From Leuctra nigra (taxonomy: Eukaryota; Arthropoda; Insecta; Plecoptera; Leuctridae), in NCBI GenBank assembly GCA_934045905.1, contig OW203768.1, positions 24,457,060-24,521,059 on the forward strand: a stretch of DNA of 64,000 bases, in the 5' to 3' direction. Both the position numbers and the translations under genes were made by a program. Under the pieces are notes generated by a model that searched no databases, had not been told where the DNA came from, and saw only the letters and a list, made by a program, of their open reading frames with translations. This document shows positions 1 through 11,292 of this stretch, piece by piece. Numbering within the stretch: position 1 is the stretch's first letter; the number at the start of each line of letters is the position of its first letter.

Positions 1-288
1 AACTAGACCTGATACAACGAAGACTAACAGCTATTAGAGACTGCGGAAATGAGAGTATTGAGAAAAATAGCCGGGAAGACTAAAAGGGACCATATACCTA
101 GTGCAACAATAAGACAGCACTATGAAGTAAAGCCAATAACGGACTGGATCGATCACAGGCGAGAGGAATGGAACGCCCAAATATCAAGAATGGATGAAGA
201 CAGGATTGATAGAGTTACACGAGACAAGAGGCCTCGAGGCACAAGGAATGTGGGGAGACCGAGAAAGAGGTGGAAGGACAGTTTGTAG
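1..288 (+). pseudogene. 3' end of a non-LTR retrotransposon reverse-transcriptase ORF
   Basis: The reading frame from 49 encodes 79 residues ending VGRPRKRWKDSL. This is the basic C-terminal tail typical of insect RTE-like endonuclease/reverse-transcriptase proteins (MRVLRKIAGKT ... RMDEDRI ... GRPRKRW). Just upstream (3-50) the same family signature continues in another frame (LDLIQRRLTAI), so there is a frameshift near 45-55. Only the extreme 3' end lies in the window. It is probably a dead copy; the family assignment rests on recalled motifs, not on a search. Confidence 0.7.
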
Positions 289-891
289 ATCTGGTGGAGA
301 ACAGGCACATGTGCCTATTAAGAAGTAAGAAGAAGAAGAAGACAATTATTTTGAAACAATTGCAATATGTATTATACATATTCAAAAAGAACACGGAGCT
401 TGAAATGTACCCTTGAAAACCCAACAGGAATATTTTATCCGCAATTATTTGGTTGCTTCTTATCGTCTATAGATTATTCAAACACGCCACATTGTCCAAC
501 TAAATCACATTTCAGTTCAAGGTCTTAGTAATTATTGTGAAGTCTGGTTTATGTTGTTACTTCAATTTAATGTATCATATTTTCATATTATACAACTATA
601 ATATAAATACTCATTAAGGCATCGTTACTTTCATAAAAGAAACGTCCATCACAAAGGTGATCATTTTTAGTGAATGGTATAATGGTACCTACTCATATAT
701 AATGTTCGTTACTCAATTAACGATTTATTTTATCAATACATAATACCGAAATGTATGATAATTTATTTAGAATTTAGATGAACTGATTGTTTTAATGCTT
801 TGAAATGTACACACACTGACATAATTTCATAATTATAACTAGGACATTGTCTTATCGGCATCCTTACAAACTAATTTTGTGTATATAATGC

Positions 892-920
892 AAATAAATA
901 AATAAATAAATAAATAAATA
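892..920. repeat. (AAAT)n microsatellite
   Basis: About seven perfect AAAT units lie in the upstream flank of the Ig-superfamily gene. The surrounding 300-1138 is A+T-rich; I see no gene, no clear TATA/initiator pair and no other feature in it. Confidence 0.9.
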
Positions 921-1138
921 CAGAGTATATGCAACGTATTTTAGCACAAGCGCTGTCTGTTGTTTACCATTTTTTTAAATTCTTTATCACGAGCAATTAG
1001 CCAAGTAATTAGCATAGCCTTTAAATTGTTAGCGATATTTATTTTCTTAGAAGTGATAAGGTATAGTAACAAAAGAAATTCGTATTATTCTGAAGGTTCG
1101 GGCTGAGGATAGGCGATGTCGTGTTAAAAGAAGTTGCG

Positions 1139-1196
1139 ATGTGGAAGACGTGGCTGCTGATTGTCTTCTTGTCAGCTCTAGCTGCAGATCCCACAG
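1139..1196 (+). CDS. Fas3-like exon 1: start codon and signal peptide
   Basis: The first exon encodes MWKTWLLIVFLSALAADPT, a textbook signal peptide with a hydrophobic core and a likely cut after ALA. It ends ACAG|GTAAG at 1196 in phase 1, matching the acceptor phase of every downstream exon. A short upstream ATG at 1115 runs into a stop after two codons, so 1139 is the sensible start. The 5' UTR limit is not visible. Confidence 0.8.
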
Positions 1197-1355
1197 GTAA
1201 GAATAAGATGGAGGAGGAAGGTTAGGGCTGAGGGAAGGCGTCAGTGGTGAAGTTGAGGCAGACATGTGGCAAGTACTAATAGTTGTACCATATGTTATTG
1301 AACAACAGCAATGGAATCACGAACTAATTCAATGTGTATCATGTGTAAGAGCTTG

Positions 1356-1381
1356 CAAGAGCTGCAGATCTCACAGGTAAG
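1356..1381 (+). pseudogene. Remnant of the exon 1 donor end, copy A
   Basis: GCTGCAGATCTCACAGGTAAG repeats the last coding bases and donor of exon 1 (GCTGCAGATCCCACAGGTAAG) at the left edge of duplication copy A. No signal-peptide code precedes it, so it is not an alternative first exon by itself. The same remnant begins copy B at 6631. Confidence 0.7.
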
Positions 1382-1964
1382 ATGGAAGAGCTATTCTTAT
1401 CTAATTCTAACTGGAAAGGGTTTAGAAAGTATAAATATGAAATGAATAGCACGGCTGATGTGCCGAAATAATAATATATCCATTTAAAAAACACTTGTGA
1501 ATATATTATATCATCCTAAAAAATCTACGAATTCAGAACAAAAAAGGAAAGCTGTGTGTACCGCGTTGATATGCTAACTGCTTCGTATTGTATTGCATAC
1601 GATTTGATATGCGTTTGCAAGTCTCTACTCTATAGGCCTTGGACCTGAAGCATCAAGATAGGTAGCACTGATGTAACAATTAAAATTATAACATAAATTT
1701 GCAAATTTTTCTAGATTATAGAACAAAATGTCTTTAAAATGACAATAACTTGTGATGATAACGACAGATTAGTCTGAAAATTGGCAAATATTCCTAAAAT
1801 GTTGGTCGCAATGACCATGCATGTTATCGCTCAAACGGTTCTAATTTAAATTTTAAAAATTTAAAACAAAAAAATGTGATATCTTTTTTAAATAATAAAA
1901 TATAAACTTCAACAAAACTTTAAATTTCTCTATGGAGAGGACTCTAGTTTGTATCTTCCCACAG

Positions 1965-2080
1965 GCTTTGACCCTCGATCACATTAAAGTCAACTGAAGT
2001 GCTATAGTTCCATCAATTCCAACCAGTCAGTGGTCTTCACTTGCAACGCGAATAAGAGTCTAGTCGCATGTTAGTTCTAC
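1965..2080 (+). pseudogene. Truncated Ig1 exon fragment (copy A)
   Basis: After a TTCCCACAG acceptor, the sequence follows the first ~95 bases of the Ig1 exon (AACCAGTCAGTGG ... AAGAGTCTAGTCGCATG) and then carries TTAG where the intact exon has TCAG, creating an in-frame stop. It is broken by small indels and cannot encode a full Ig domain. Copy B has three comparable fragments. Confidence 0.75.
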
Positions 2081-2113
2081 ATGGGCATCTCTATCGTGTG
2101 TTTCTTCCCACAG

Positions 2114-2437
2114 GCTCTGATCCACTGTCTATGACAATTCAACCGAAGTACGCTCACATCAACTCCAACCAGTCAGTGGTCATCACATGCAACGCGGAGA
2201 AGCGTCTAGTCGCATGTCAGTTCTACAGAGACGACGTTGGTCTGATTGACCTGAGTAATGGCACAGCTTCTCAAACATCGCCCGATATTTCCTACCATGG
2301 CTCCGGACTTGCGACTGGAGATTGCGGCGTGGAGATTACAGGGTTCTCGAATGATACCTGCCACACCATCTATTGCCGCGTCAGGACGGACACAAGTAAT
2401 TGGATTTACGATCAAATGTATCTGCAAATGAGAAATG
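2114..2437 (+). CDS. Fas3-like Ig1 exon, copy A
   Basis: 324 nt, phase 1 in (CCCACAG|GC) and phase 1 out (AAATG|GTAAGA). It encodes the membrane-distal Ig-like domain (residues ~20-127 of the one-cassette protein). Cysteines occur in VVITC, LVAC, GDCGV, NDTC and IYC: a canonical B-F pair plus the extra Fas3-type pair and one further Cys. NQS, NGT and NDT are possible N-glycosylation sites. It differs from copy B at about a dozen residues, more than the other two Ig exons do. Confidence 0.85.
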
Positions 2438-3034
2438 GTAAGAGCAATTGAAAGTCATAGAGCAGTTAGTCACATGCTAGTTACTTCCATTTTTTATTTT
2501 ATATTCTATTTAATTTTAAAATAAGTAGTAGGTAAACGTATAAAAACCAAATACGCTTTATGCGTCTACGACATACCTTCCAGTACCTATATAGAGCAAA
2601 GGGCTATTGGACTTGCATGTCCTAGATGAATAACGTAAATATACTCATAAACTCTTGTATTTTCTGGTAGCCCGGTGTCATTTCTAATGTCCAATGATCA
2701 ACTGGGCTTGGCCGGTACATATTAGTAAAGGATTAGTGGTGATGACATAAACAATGAACAGCCAGGTCGATCTTGCCTCACAACATCCCTTGAATCGGGA
2801 GCATTCACATAAGCACATAGAGAGGAAACCATTCGAGATTCTCTCGAAATATACAAAAGTGCACTAGATATGTTTTATTCCAAATCTGCATGCTAGAATT
2901 TGATCTTACCCGATATACCCGATATTTGATATAATTTGACCAGTTCCCGAAGCCTAGTATAGTATAGTATAGCCTAGTATAATTCACGGAATCAATTATT
3001 ACCGAGAACTGTTATTGATCAATTGTTTTCTACA

Positions 3035-3440
3035 TCTGACCCCACCGAAGGCTGCCACCTTATCGCGGTGGTGGGGTTTGTGTTGGCCAATGATCCATTG
3101 CAGCTAAGTCGGCGAGCATAAGCTCATGTGTTAGGGCTACCCATGCCGGACAGGTCAGTGGTGAGGTCCAGACAAAGAGCAGCCAGGGTCTATCTATCCA
3201 TGCCCTCCCTTGAATTTAGCTCCCTTGGCCTTGACTCGGGCCGGCCTTTCCCCTCGGATGGTGATCCCCCTGATTTCGGGTTCTGCCGGCCCGAATCCCA
3301 ACCCCCCCCCCCGTACCCATTCCGACCTGGCATTCCCACCAGTTCTGGACTCCCCCGTATCGGGCACGTTAGGTCGACCCCTCCCCATGTCCTCCACTTT
3401 ATTCAACAAAGTTAAAAGTAAAAATTAATGTGCGCAATAT
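3035..3440 (+). repeat. ~400-bp GC-rich interspersed repeat
   Basis: A GC-rich block starting at the GGTGGTGGGGTTTG region and ending near CCATGTCCTCCACTTTAT...AATGTGCGCAATATAACC. A second copy lies inverted at 23415-23790; shorter diverged pieces lie at 2690-2810 and 10080-10270. It is probably a SINE or the 3' tail of a non-LTR element. No clear Pol III box was found, so the class is open. Short open frames inside it are not genes. Confidence 0.65.
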
Positions 3441-3540
3441 AACCTCGTTGTTGACGCGCCATTAAAACATATTAATCTAATCTAATCATTCTACATCAGA
3501 TACCATTAAACACTTGTGTAATTCTTTACTCTTCTTTCAG

Positions 3541-3861
3541 GTGACGATCTGAACTTCATCTCTGAGCCTCCAGGAGACATATTTGTGTTACCTGGACAGA
3601 CTGTGACTCGTTTATATCGTCTGATCGAGCCCACAAAGTACGCCCTGAGTGAGTGCAGCTTCGCCATCCCAGACTGGACGTATGTAAACGACAAAACAAG
3701 AATTGACAAGTACGCGTATTTCGGGGCTGGTTTGGAGCACGGAGAATGTGGCATTCAGCTGTTCAACGTGCCTGGAGATTTAACTGTCTGGAGTGGCGTA
3801 TCATTTTGGACTGACTCTCCACAAGTCCATGTTCAGACCGACGAGGCATTCATAGTTGCAG
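3541..3861 (+). CDS. Fas3-like Ig2 exon, copy A
   Basis: 321 nt, phase 1-1, acceptor CTTCTTTCAG at 3540, donor GCAG|GTAATG. It encodes DDLNFISEPPGDIFVLPGQ through DEAFIVA. The Fas3-like motif YFGAGLEHGECGI is present. The usual B-strand and F-strand cysteines are absent (RLYRL and VSFWT at those positions); only the second pair (SEC and GEC) remains. Identical to copy B except LTV versus LTG. Confidence 0.85.
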
Positions 3862-4242
3862 GTAATGTAGAAGAATTTGTATGAAAACCATTCGAAATTG
3901 CCCCAAGGATTCCACTTTCACTGTGGTGGCATCTTTGCCTATGATCCTCTATGGCTAGGCCATCAAGCTGAGTAAGAGCTTTCTATGCAGGTTTATCACA
4001 GAGCTTTGAAAGTTTATCGAGAAAATGTTAAAAATAAACCTTGTTCCTTACAGGGAATCTCTTAACAAACGAGAAAAGTTAACAAATTTAATATTTTAAT
4101 TGATGAAACGATTAAATTTTACCTACAAGACAATCAGGCCCCGGTCAACTACGGACACGGTCCAACCAATAGAGATCGAAGGTTGACACAATGATTCTTC
4201 TGTCGGACGTGCTTGAAGGATTATACCTGGTTATAGTTTACA

Positions 4243-4586
4243 TTTCAAAAATCACTAGAAATATATGGTTTTAAATTTTAACCAATGGGAGTATTTAGCT
4301 GAAACTTTGTAAGATTGGAGACAATGTGGGTCGTCATGACCTGTACAAATTTCAAATTGATCATAACAGCCAATCGAAAGATATTTTTTTTTAATTTGAA
4401 CCAATCACACCATCCCGTTCAAAAATGACCACCACAGGGACCGCATAGATTATGTTAGAATGTGTGCAAAATTTCAGATCGATTGGTTGTACGGTTGACC
4501 TGGGCAGTAACAAAAAAAATACAAACAAAAAAATACACAGAGAAAGTGCCATAAGAGTACCGTGGTGACGCTCGCTACGCTACGCG
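4243..4586 (-). mobile_element. Helitron-like element, 3'-deleted copy
   Basis: Reverse-strand remnant ending with the family 5' end (+ strand GTGACGCTCGCTACGCTACG). It corresponds to the longer element at 12634-13493 in duplication copy B, so it predates the duplication and lost its 3' half here. Confidence 0.65.
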
Positions 4587-4709
4587 TCTGCTCTCATATT
4601 GCTTTACTTATTATTGGATCCGCTATATAGTCGAAGCTTTTTTTAACATTCGATGCTTTGTTCCAGACATGCAAAGTGTTCATTGTAAGAGCAATATTCT
4701 GCCTTTCAG

Positions 4710-5033
4710 TTCCTCCAGACGACGCTACATTGACTACCAGAGTGACAGAAGATGAAGAAGGAATCATGTTGACTGCTACATGCTCAGCCACCAGCATCCC
4801 TGTAGCCAAGATCACGTGGTTGCTGGACAATGACGTAATCAGGAATGACCAACACGACGACACTCAGCTCAGCAGTGATTGGAAGTTCAATAAGGATCCG
4901 CAGTCGATCACTCAGACCATCACCAGGCGGGTGACTTCGGCTGACGAAGCCAAGCTGCTGGTCTGCAGCGTTCAACACTTGGCGATCCCAGGCCCGGAGG
5001 TCAAGAGTCTGACCAGTGTCATCAAAATTATTC
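4710..5033 (+). CDS. Fas3-like Ig3 exon, copy A
   Basis: 324 nt, phase 1-1, acceptor GCCTTTCAG, donor ATTC|GTGAGT. It encodes a classical Ig domain: Cys in LTATC, Trp in KITWLLDN, and Cys in LLVCSV, with the TSADEAK segment before the F strand. It is the membrane-proximal Ig domain, differing from copy B by four or five residues (for example TCS/TCT, EEG/GEG, PEV/PGV). Confidence 0.87.
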
Positions 5034-5420
5034 GTGAGTAATCGGAAATTAGTTGATAATAATATTCTTTATTATTAATATGTATAGTATTGACATCGGT
5101 AAGTCAATTCGATACACGGTGTTAAACACGGTGGAGCAAAATAGGTACAATGTGCGAGACAACTCTGTGAACCAAGTAAAAAACTTCACATATTATTACC
5201 TATATAGAATTTATATAGGAATTATATAAAGAATTTATATTATTATGTGACAGCTTCAAAAACATTGCCTTTATTATATTTTATTCTATATTTTATTCTA
5301 TTGCGAAAATAGAATATCGCTCGCTCTATTTTCACCACCAATTTACACAACTGGTGAAAATAGTATTCGTGCCATTTTCACCACCAGATAAAAATAGTTG
5401 CGTCCATTTTTTTAATTAAG

Positions 5421-5528
5421 ACGGTCAAGACTTCAACGAGGATGCAGGTGGCAATGGTGACGCCGAACACAGAGACGTCACTGAAACTGCAGGCGTCACC
5501 ATCCACGACGCCACCGCGACGCAGACAG
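5421..5528 (+). CDS. Fas3-like juxtamembrane linker exon, copy A
   Basis: 108 nt, phase 1-1, acceptor TTTAATTAAG, donor ACAG|GTGAAT. It encodes 36 residues, acidic and low in hydrophobics (DAGGNGDAEHRDVTETAG). The sequence is conserved in copy B, with two changes (FNE to GNK). Acts as a stalk between Ig3 and either the second cassette or the membrane span. Confidence 0.75.
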
Positions 5529-5581
5529 GTGAATTAGGTATTTAATTTAGTCTATCCTATTATGTATTGGAGAATTAATTA

Positions 5582-6201
5582 TTGAGCGAGCGAAGCAAGC
5601 GTCTCCTTTTGGATCTTTTGGCACGGACCACTTTTCTTTTTTTTTTTTTACTTTTGGCTGTTAACTCGAGCAATAGAAGTCGCACCGTTTCACCGATCGA
5701 TCTGAAATTTTTCACACATTTAGAGACAACCTTTTATGTTTGCTGACTCTAATTTTTTTTGAAATCCATTCATTGGTTAAAATTTAAATAAATATCTCCT
5801 GATAGGCTAAAAAATGAAAACGGTATTCGATAATTCTGATCAAACTCATATTTTGCATGATCATTAAGACCAACATTGTCTCTTATTTTACAAAATTTCA
5901 TCTCAATCAGATAAGAACGTATGTACCAATTGATATTTTTAATATCTGTCAGTAATGAAGTATCGAAATGAATGTTTTCCAGTGCCACTTGAATTGAATC
6001 TGATTTGCTGTATTTGTACCAGGGTGCTTAGATGCTTTTTTCAAGTTTCGATGAAAAGCATACTTTTATGTTGATTGAGTGATCATATTTCAATTCAATA
6101 TGGATGTATATGTTTTCTGTGCGTTGCATACGCATTTCCGGTTCAAGAATTTGTACGTACCCGTGCTCGCTCAACAACGCGTTACACTGAGCGTTTTCCT
6201 A
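5582..6201 (+). mobile_element. Helitron-like non-autonomous element (shared by both duplication copies)
   Basis: Begins TTGAGCGAGCGAAGCAAGCG and ends with the family hairpin ... AACGCGTTACACTGAGCGTTTTCCTA. It is present at the equivalent place in copy B (14482-15096), so insertion predates the duplication. No coding capacity. Confidence 0.75.
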
Positions 6202-6669
6202 TTTATTTAGCGTGACGTAAATAAATAGACTACATAAAATACACATTTACACCTACAGTCATTGTTACGGTGTGAAACTTTGTAAAAAATAATTTATTTA
6301 AAATATAATCTATGCTGTTGTGTTATGGCATTGAAGCAATAAAACATTTATTTTTTTAAATTCCACAATTAATAAATACAATTTAATTAAATTTTTGTAA
6401 AATGGGTTTTGGAATAACGGCAATTTTTTGGTAGTTAATATTCAGATGATTGGCACAGCATCAACCAATAACATACAATCTTAAAAAAAAGTCTGTTGGG
6501 TGCTTCAACCTATGTTACATCTAAAAATACTGAACTGCAGGTTCCTACGACTTCGGTGGCTCAGCAAATAAATACCGAAGTCGATCGCTTTTTGTGTAAC
6601 CTACAGGATACCAGGGGTCTGAGGAGGTTACAAGAGCTGCAGATCTCACAGGTAAGATGGAAGAGCTAA

Positions 6670-8613
6670 TTAAGCGAGCGGAGCGAGCGTCTCCACTTAA
6701 AACTTATGGCACAAATCTCTTTTTTTTTTTTTTTTTTTTTTTTTTTGCTTTTCGCGTTACATTTTAAACGAAGTAACGGATCTGGCCAATTATTTTCACA
6801 AAATATTCATTACTATCCACTGCAGAAGGCTATTAATTTCCAGCAAGATCCATCTATTACTTTTATCAGAATCTTGATTAAAGTTGTACCTATACTAAGC
6901 TTGGCAATGTGAAAGAAACTCAACTCTGTGTGCAATAAAGCTGGAATCGGTTAACCGATCATCACCATATTTTGCATGGCCATTGGTATCAGCATTATAA
7001 GTGTTTTTTTTTACAAATCTGTAATCTGTAATGAATTTTAAAAGAAAAAGACATTTTACTGACACTTGTAAGCTTAATTTATAATGGCCTGTAGCCACAC
7101 CCCCATTTGACCTATCAAATGGTCTTCGATTAATCAGATCAATCAAACTCATATTTTGCATGGTCGTTCAGACCAACATTGTCTCTTATTTTACACATTT
7201 TCAGCCCTACCAGTCAAGAACATAGATGCACTTATTGACAGTTTTAATAACTGTCAGAAATGACATTTCAAAACAGAAATTCCACTGCATTCTGGGTTGC
7301 TTTATGTAGCAAAGCAAAGTTTATAGATGGCTATTCTCAATATCAATGTAAGACAGATTCTTTTATTGAGCGAGCGAAGCGAGCGTCTCCTTTTGGCTCT
7401 TTTGGCACGGACCTCTGTTTTTTTTTTTTTTTTTTTTTTTTTTTTGTTTTTTTTTTGTCTGTTAATAGACGATATACAGGTCGCACCGTTTCACCTATCG
7501 ATCTGAAATTTTGCACACATGTAAAACCAACCTTCTCTGTTTGCAGGCCCCAAATTTTTTTTAAATTTATTCATTGGTTAAAATTTAAATAAATATCTCC
7601 CGATAGGCTGAAAAATGAAAACGGTCTTCGATAATTCTGATCAAACTCATATTTTGGCTATACAGGTCAGAGTTTTTCTTTGATCGAGCTGAAATTTTGC
7701 ACACATGTAGAGACAACCTTCTCTGTTTGAAGACCATCATTTTTTTGAAATCCATTCATTGGTTAAAATTTAAATAAATATCTCCTGATAGGCTGAAAAA
7801 TGAAAACGGTCTTCGATATTTCAGATCAAACTCATATTTTGCATGATTATTAAGACCAACATTGTCTCTTATTTTACAAAATTTCATCCTAATCAGTTAA
7901 GAACGTATGAACTTATTAACATTTTTCATATCTGTCAGTAATGAAGTATCAAAATGAATGTTTTCCAGTGCCAGTTGAATTGCATCTGATTTGCTATATT
8001 TACCAGGATGCATAGATGTTATTTTCAAGTTTCAATGAAAAGCATAATATGTTGTGTTGATTGTGTGATCATATTTCAATTCAATATGGATGTATATGTT
8101 TTCTGTGATTGTGTACGCATTTCCTGTTCGAGAATTTGCACGACCCCGTGCTCGCTCACCAACGCGTTACACTGAGCGTTTTCCTAGTTAGTGGATCATA
8201 TTGCAATACATAATGTAGTCAAAATGTAATGTAGGTATTTCATATACATAGGTTTAGGTATACCTTATCTAAAATAATTTATTTTACGATATGGATTGTG
8301 TTTCATAGTTAAGAAAACAACGTTTTGACTAGATAGCATCATATTTTACAAACTTCCAGCCCAATCGGTCAAGAATTTACAGACTTATTGCTGTTTTAAG
8401 TGTTTGAATATCTGTCTAAAGAGATTGATGGAAAAATATCAATACAATAATCTGTTATTTAATTGATCCAGAGTGTTTATGAAAAGTTGCAAGGAAAATT
8501 GGTAATAAATAATGAAATGTTAGTTATCTTTGATTGAATGGATCGTGCTTGATTGGCGATGTCGTGCGTGTCGGTGCTCGCTCATCAACGCGTTACACCG
8601 AGCGTTTTCCTAG
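6670..8613 (+). mobile_element. Helitron-like element (outer, contains a nested copy)
   Basis: Begins TTAAGCGAGCGGAGCGAGCG and ends ACACCGAGCGTTTTCCTAG before T. Copy A has the unoccupied site at ~1392 (AGAGCTATTCTTATC versus AGAGCTAA..CTAG|TCTTATC), with no target duplication. A second element of the same family (7366-8187) lies inside it. Confidence 0.8.
7366..8187 (+). mobile_element. Nested Helitron-like element
   Basis: Starts TTGAGCGAGCGAAGCGAGCG after an A and ends TGAGCGTTTTCCTAG before T. It contains a long T-tract near its 5' end and an internal partial duplication around 7650-7800 (ATACAGGTCAGAGTTTTT). Confidence 0.75.
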
Positions 8614-9077
8614 TCTTATCTAATTCTAAATGGAAAGGGTTTGGAAAGTATAAATATGAAATGAATAGCACTGATGAGGTGCCGTAATAATAATATATCC
8701 ATATAAAAAACACTTGTGAATATATTATATCATACTAAAATAATCCCTAAAGCAATCAAGATAGGTAGCACTGATGTAACAGTGCATAAATTGGCATAAA
8801 TTTGCAAATTTTTCAAGATTATAGAACACAATGTCTTTAAAATTACAATAACTTGTGATGATAACGACAGATTAGTCTAAAAATTGGCAAATATTCCTAA
8901 AATGCTGGTCGCAATGACCATGCAAAGTTTTAAGTTGACCGCTCAAACGGTTATAATTTCAATTTTAAAAATTAAAAAAAAATGTAAAATCAATTTTTTT
9001 TAAATAATAAATAAACTTTAACAAAACTTTAAATTTCTATATGTAGAGGACTCTATATAGTTTCTATCTTCCCACAG

Positions 9078-9530
9078 GCTTTGACCCTCGATCACATTAA
9101 GTCAACTGAAGTACTATATTATAGTTTCATCTACTCCAACCAGTCAGTGGTCTTCACTTGCAACGCAAACAAGAGTCTAGTCGCATGTTAGTTCTACATG
9201 GGCATCTCTAAGTACAGTTTGTTTCTTCCCACAGGCTCTGATCCACTGTCGATCCCGATTCAACCGAAGTACGCTCACATCAACTCCAACCAGTCAGCGG
9301 TCTTCACTTGCAACGCAAACAAGAGTCTAGTCGCATGTTAGTTCTACATGGGCATCTCTAAGTACAGTTTGTTTCTTCCCACAGGCTCTGATCCACTGTC
9401 GATCCCGATTCAACCGAAGTACGCTCACATCAACTCCAACCAGTCAGCGGTCTTCACTTGCAACGCAAACAAGAGTCTAGTCGCATGTTAGTTCTACATG
9501 GGCATCTCTACAGTTTGTTTCTTCCCACAG
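9078..9530 (+). pseudogene. Array of truncated Ig1 exon fragments (copy B)
   Basis: Three successive fragments of the Ig1 exon start (at 9078, 9235 and 9385), each after a CCCACAG acceptor. The last two and the start of the intact exon repeat at exactly 150 bp (TCGCATGTTAG at 9181, 9331, 9481). Each carries the in-frame TAG in place of the CAG codon of VACQF. The intact Ig1 exon begins right after at 9531. Confidence 0.85.
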
Positions 9531-9854
9531 GTTCAGGACCACCCTCTATCACAATTCAACCGAAGTACGCTCACATCAACTCCAACCAGTCAGTGGTCAT
9601 CACATGCAACGCGGAGAAGCGTCTAGTCGCATGTCAGTTCTACAGAGACGACGTTGGTCTGATTGACCTGAGTTATGGCACAGCTTCTCAGTCACCGCCC
9701 GATATTTCCTACCACGGCTCCGGACTTGAGACTGGAGATTGCGGCGTGCAGATGACAGGATTCTCGGATGATACCTGCCACACCATCTATTGCCGCGTCA
9801 GGACGGACACTAGTAATTGGATTTACGATCAAATGTATCTGCAAATGACAGATG
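9531..9854 (+). CDS. Fas3-like Ig1 exon, copy B
   Basis: 324 nt, phase 1-1, acceptor CTTCCCACAG, donor AGATG|GTAAGA. Same domain as copy A (VVITC, LVAC, GDCGV, DDTC, IYC) but with about a dozen substitutions including SGPPSI for SDPLSM, SYG for SNG (one glycosylation site lost), LET for LAT and VQM for VEI. The frame is intact; no stop or frameshift. Confidence 0.83.
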
Positions 9855-10270
9855 GTAAGAGCAATTGAAGAGCAGTTAGTTTAATGTCAGTTACTTCCGT
9901 TATTCATTTTATATTTCATTAAAGTTTACATTGGTTAACGTATAAAAATCTAAATGATATTTTGCGGCTACGAAATATCTTCCAGTATATACAGCAAAGG
10001 TCAACTGGACTTGACTGTTTGAGATGAAGAACGTTAATACTCATAAACTCTTGTATTTTCTGGTTACCCCCTAACGAGGGGGTGTAACTTGTATTTTATT
10101 ATGATCCATTGGGTTATAGGCCGGTGCTTATGAGTAAAGGCTTCCCATGCCGGACATGCCAGTATTGATGACACAGACAATGAACAGGCAGGTCGACCTC
10201 ACCATCCCTTGAATATGTGGTCTCATTGGGCCGGTCCCACCTCGAGACGGACGTTTCTCCGAATCGATTT

Positions 10271-11179
10271 TTGAGCGAGCGTAGCGAGCGTCACCACGGT
10301 ACTCTTATGGCACTTTCTCTGTTTTTTTTTTGTTTTTTTGTGGTCACACCCCAGGTCAAACCGCTCAAGCAATCAATCTGAAATTTTGTACACATACTAA
10401 CGTACTCTATGCGGTCCCTGGGATCGTTTTTGAACGGGATCCCGTGATTGGTTCAAATTTTAAAAAAATTATCTTTCGATTGGTTTGTTTTATCAATTTG
10501 AAATTTTGACAAGTCATTACCACTAACATTTTACCAATCATACAAAGTTTCAGCCAAATCCTCCCATTATTTCAAATTTAAAAAAATCTTTCACATGATT
10601 TTTGAAATTTAAACTAGAACCGTATGACCGATCAATTTAAAACTTTGCATGGTCATTGGGACCAACATTATCTGTATTTTTGACAATTTTCAGACTTATC
10701 TGTGTTTAAATACAAAAGTTATTAACATTTTACTGACTTTTTGCGTGTTATCTGTCAAATTTCTCGAAAATGTTGATCACGGCTTCTTTGACTCTTTATA
10801 GTTCCAAGGTAGTTAGAGCAGAAACTTTCAAACGTATGAAACTGATATGACCGTTCAACAGATCGTCTAATATTGTGTAAGTACACACACTTTTATCATA
10901 TGAGAGGTCCCAGGTATATTTATTTAAAATATATCCTATGATTTTTTAATTTTAACAAGGAACATTTTTATCATAAAGGTTCAATCGATCAACTTAAAAC
11001 TTTGCATGGTTATTGGGACTAATACTTCAGGAATATTTGGAGATTTTTATGCCTACAAGTCTGACGAATTTCAAGAATTATTGGCTTTTAATGATATTTT
11101 CGATAGACATATTTTCGGTTCGAGGTGTTGCGCGTGTCCGTGCTCGCTCATCAACGCGTTATACGGAGCGTTCTCCTAG
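10271..11179 (+). mobile_element. Helitron-like element, long subfamily
   Basis: Starts TTGAGCGAGCGTAGCGAGCG followed by TCACCACGGTACTCTTATGG, and ends CTCATCAACGCGTTATACGG...TCTCCTAG. It belongs to a subfamily with a different 5' body from the 600-bp elements but the same 3' hairpin. It interrupts the diverged GC-rich repeat at 10080-10270 and is absent from copy A. Confidence 0.75.
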
Positions 11180-11292
11180 TAATATTTTTAAAATCTTCGG
11201 ATTGGTTTAAATCATAATGCTCCAATTAAGTTCAAATTTGTCATTGTGACCAATGCAACATTACCTCATAATTTACACATTTCTTCTTTCAG

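Larger units (their letters stand above)
1356..6218 (+). repeat. Segmental duplication, copy A
   Basis: Direct-repeat partner of 6631-15113. It starts at CAAGAGCTGCAGATCTCACA and ends at GCGTGACGT after the intronic Helitron remnant. It contains exons Ig1, Ig2, Ig3 and linker. Coding exons and introns are both closely similar to copy B, so the duplication looks recent. Copy B is longer mostly because of Helitron insertions and two extra Ig1 fragments. Confidence 0.9.

Noticed and set aside
6631..6656. Second first exon for cassette B
   Set aside because: Only the last bases and donor of exon 1 are copied; no start codon or signal peptide precedes it.
9181..9530. CRISPR-like or satellite array
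   Set aside because: The 150-bp units are copies of the Ig1 exon start, not spacer-repeat structure; the genome is eukaryotic.
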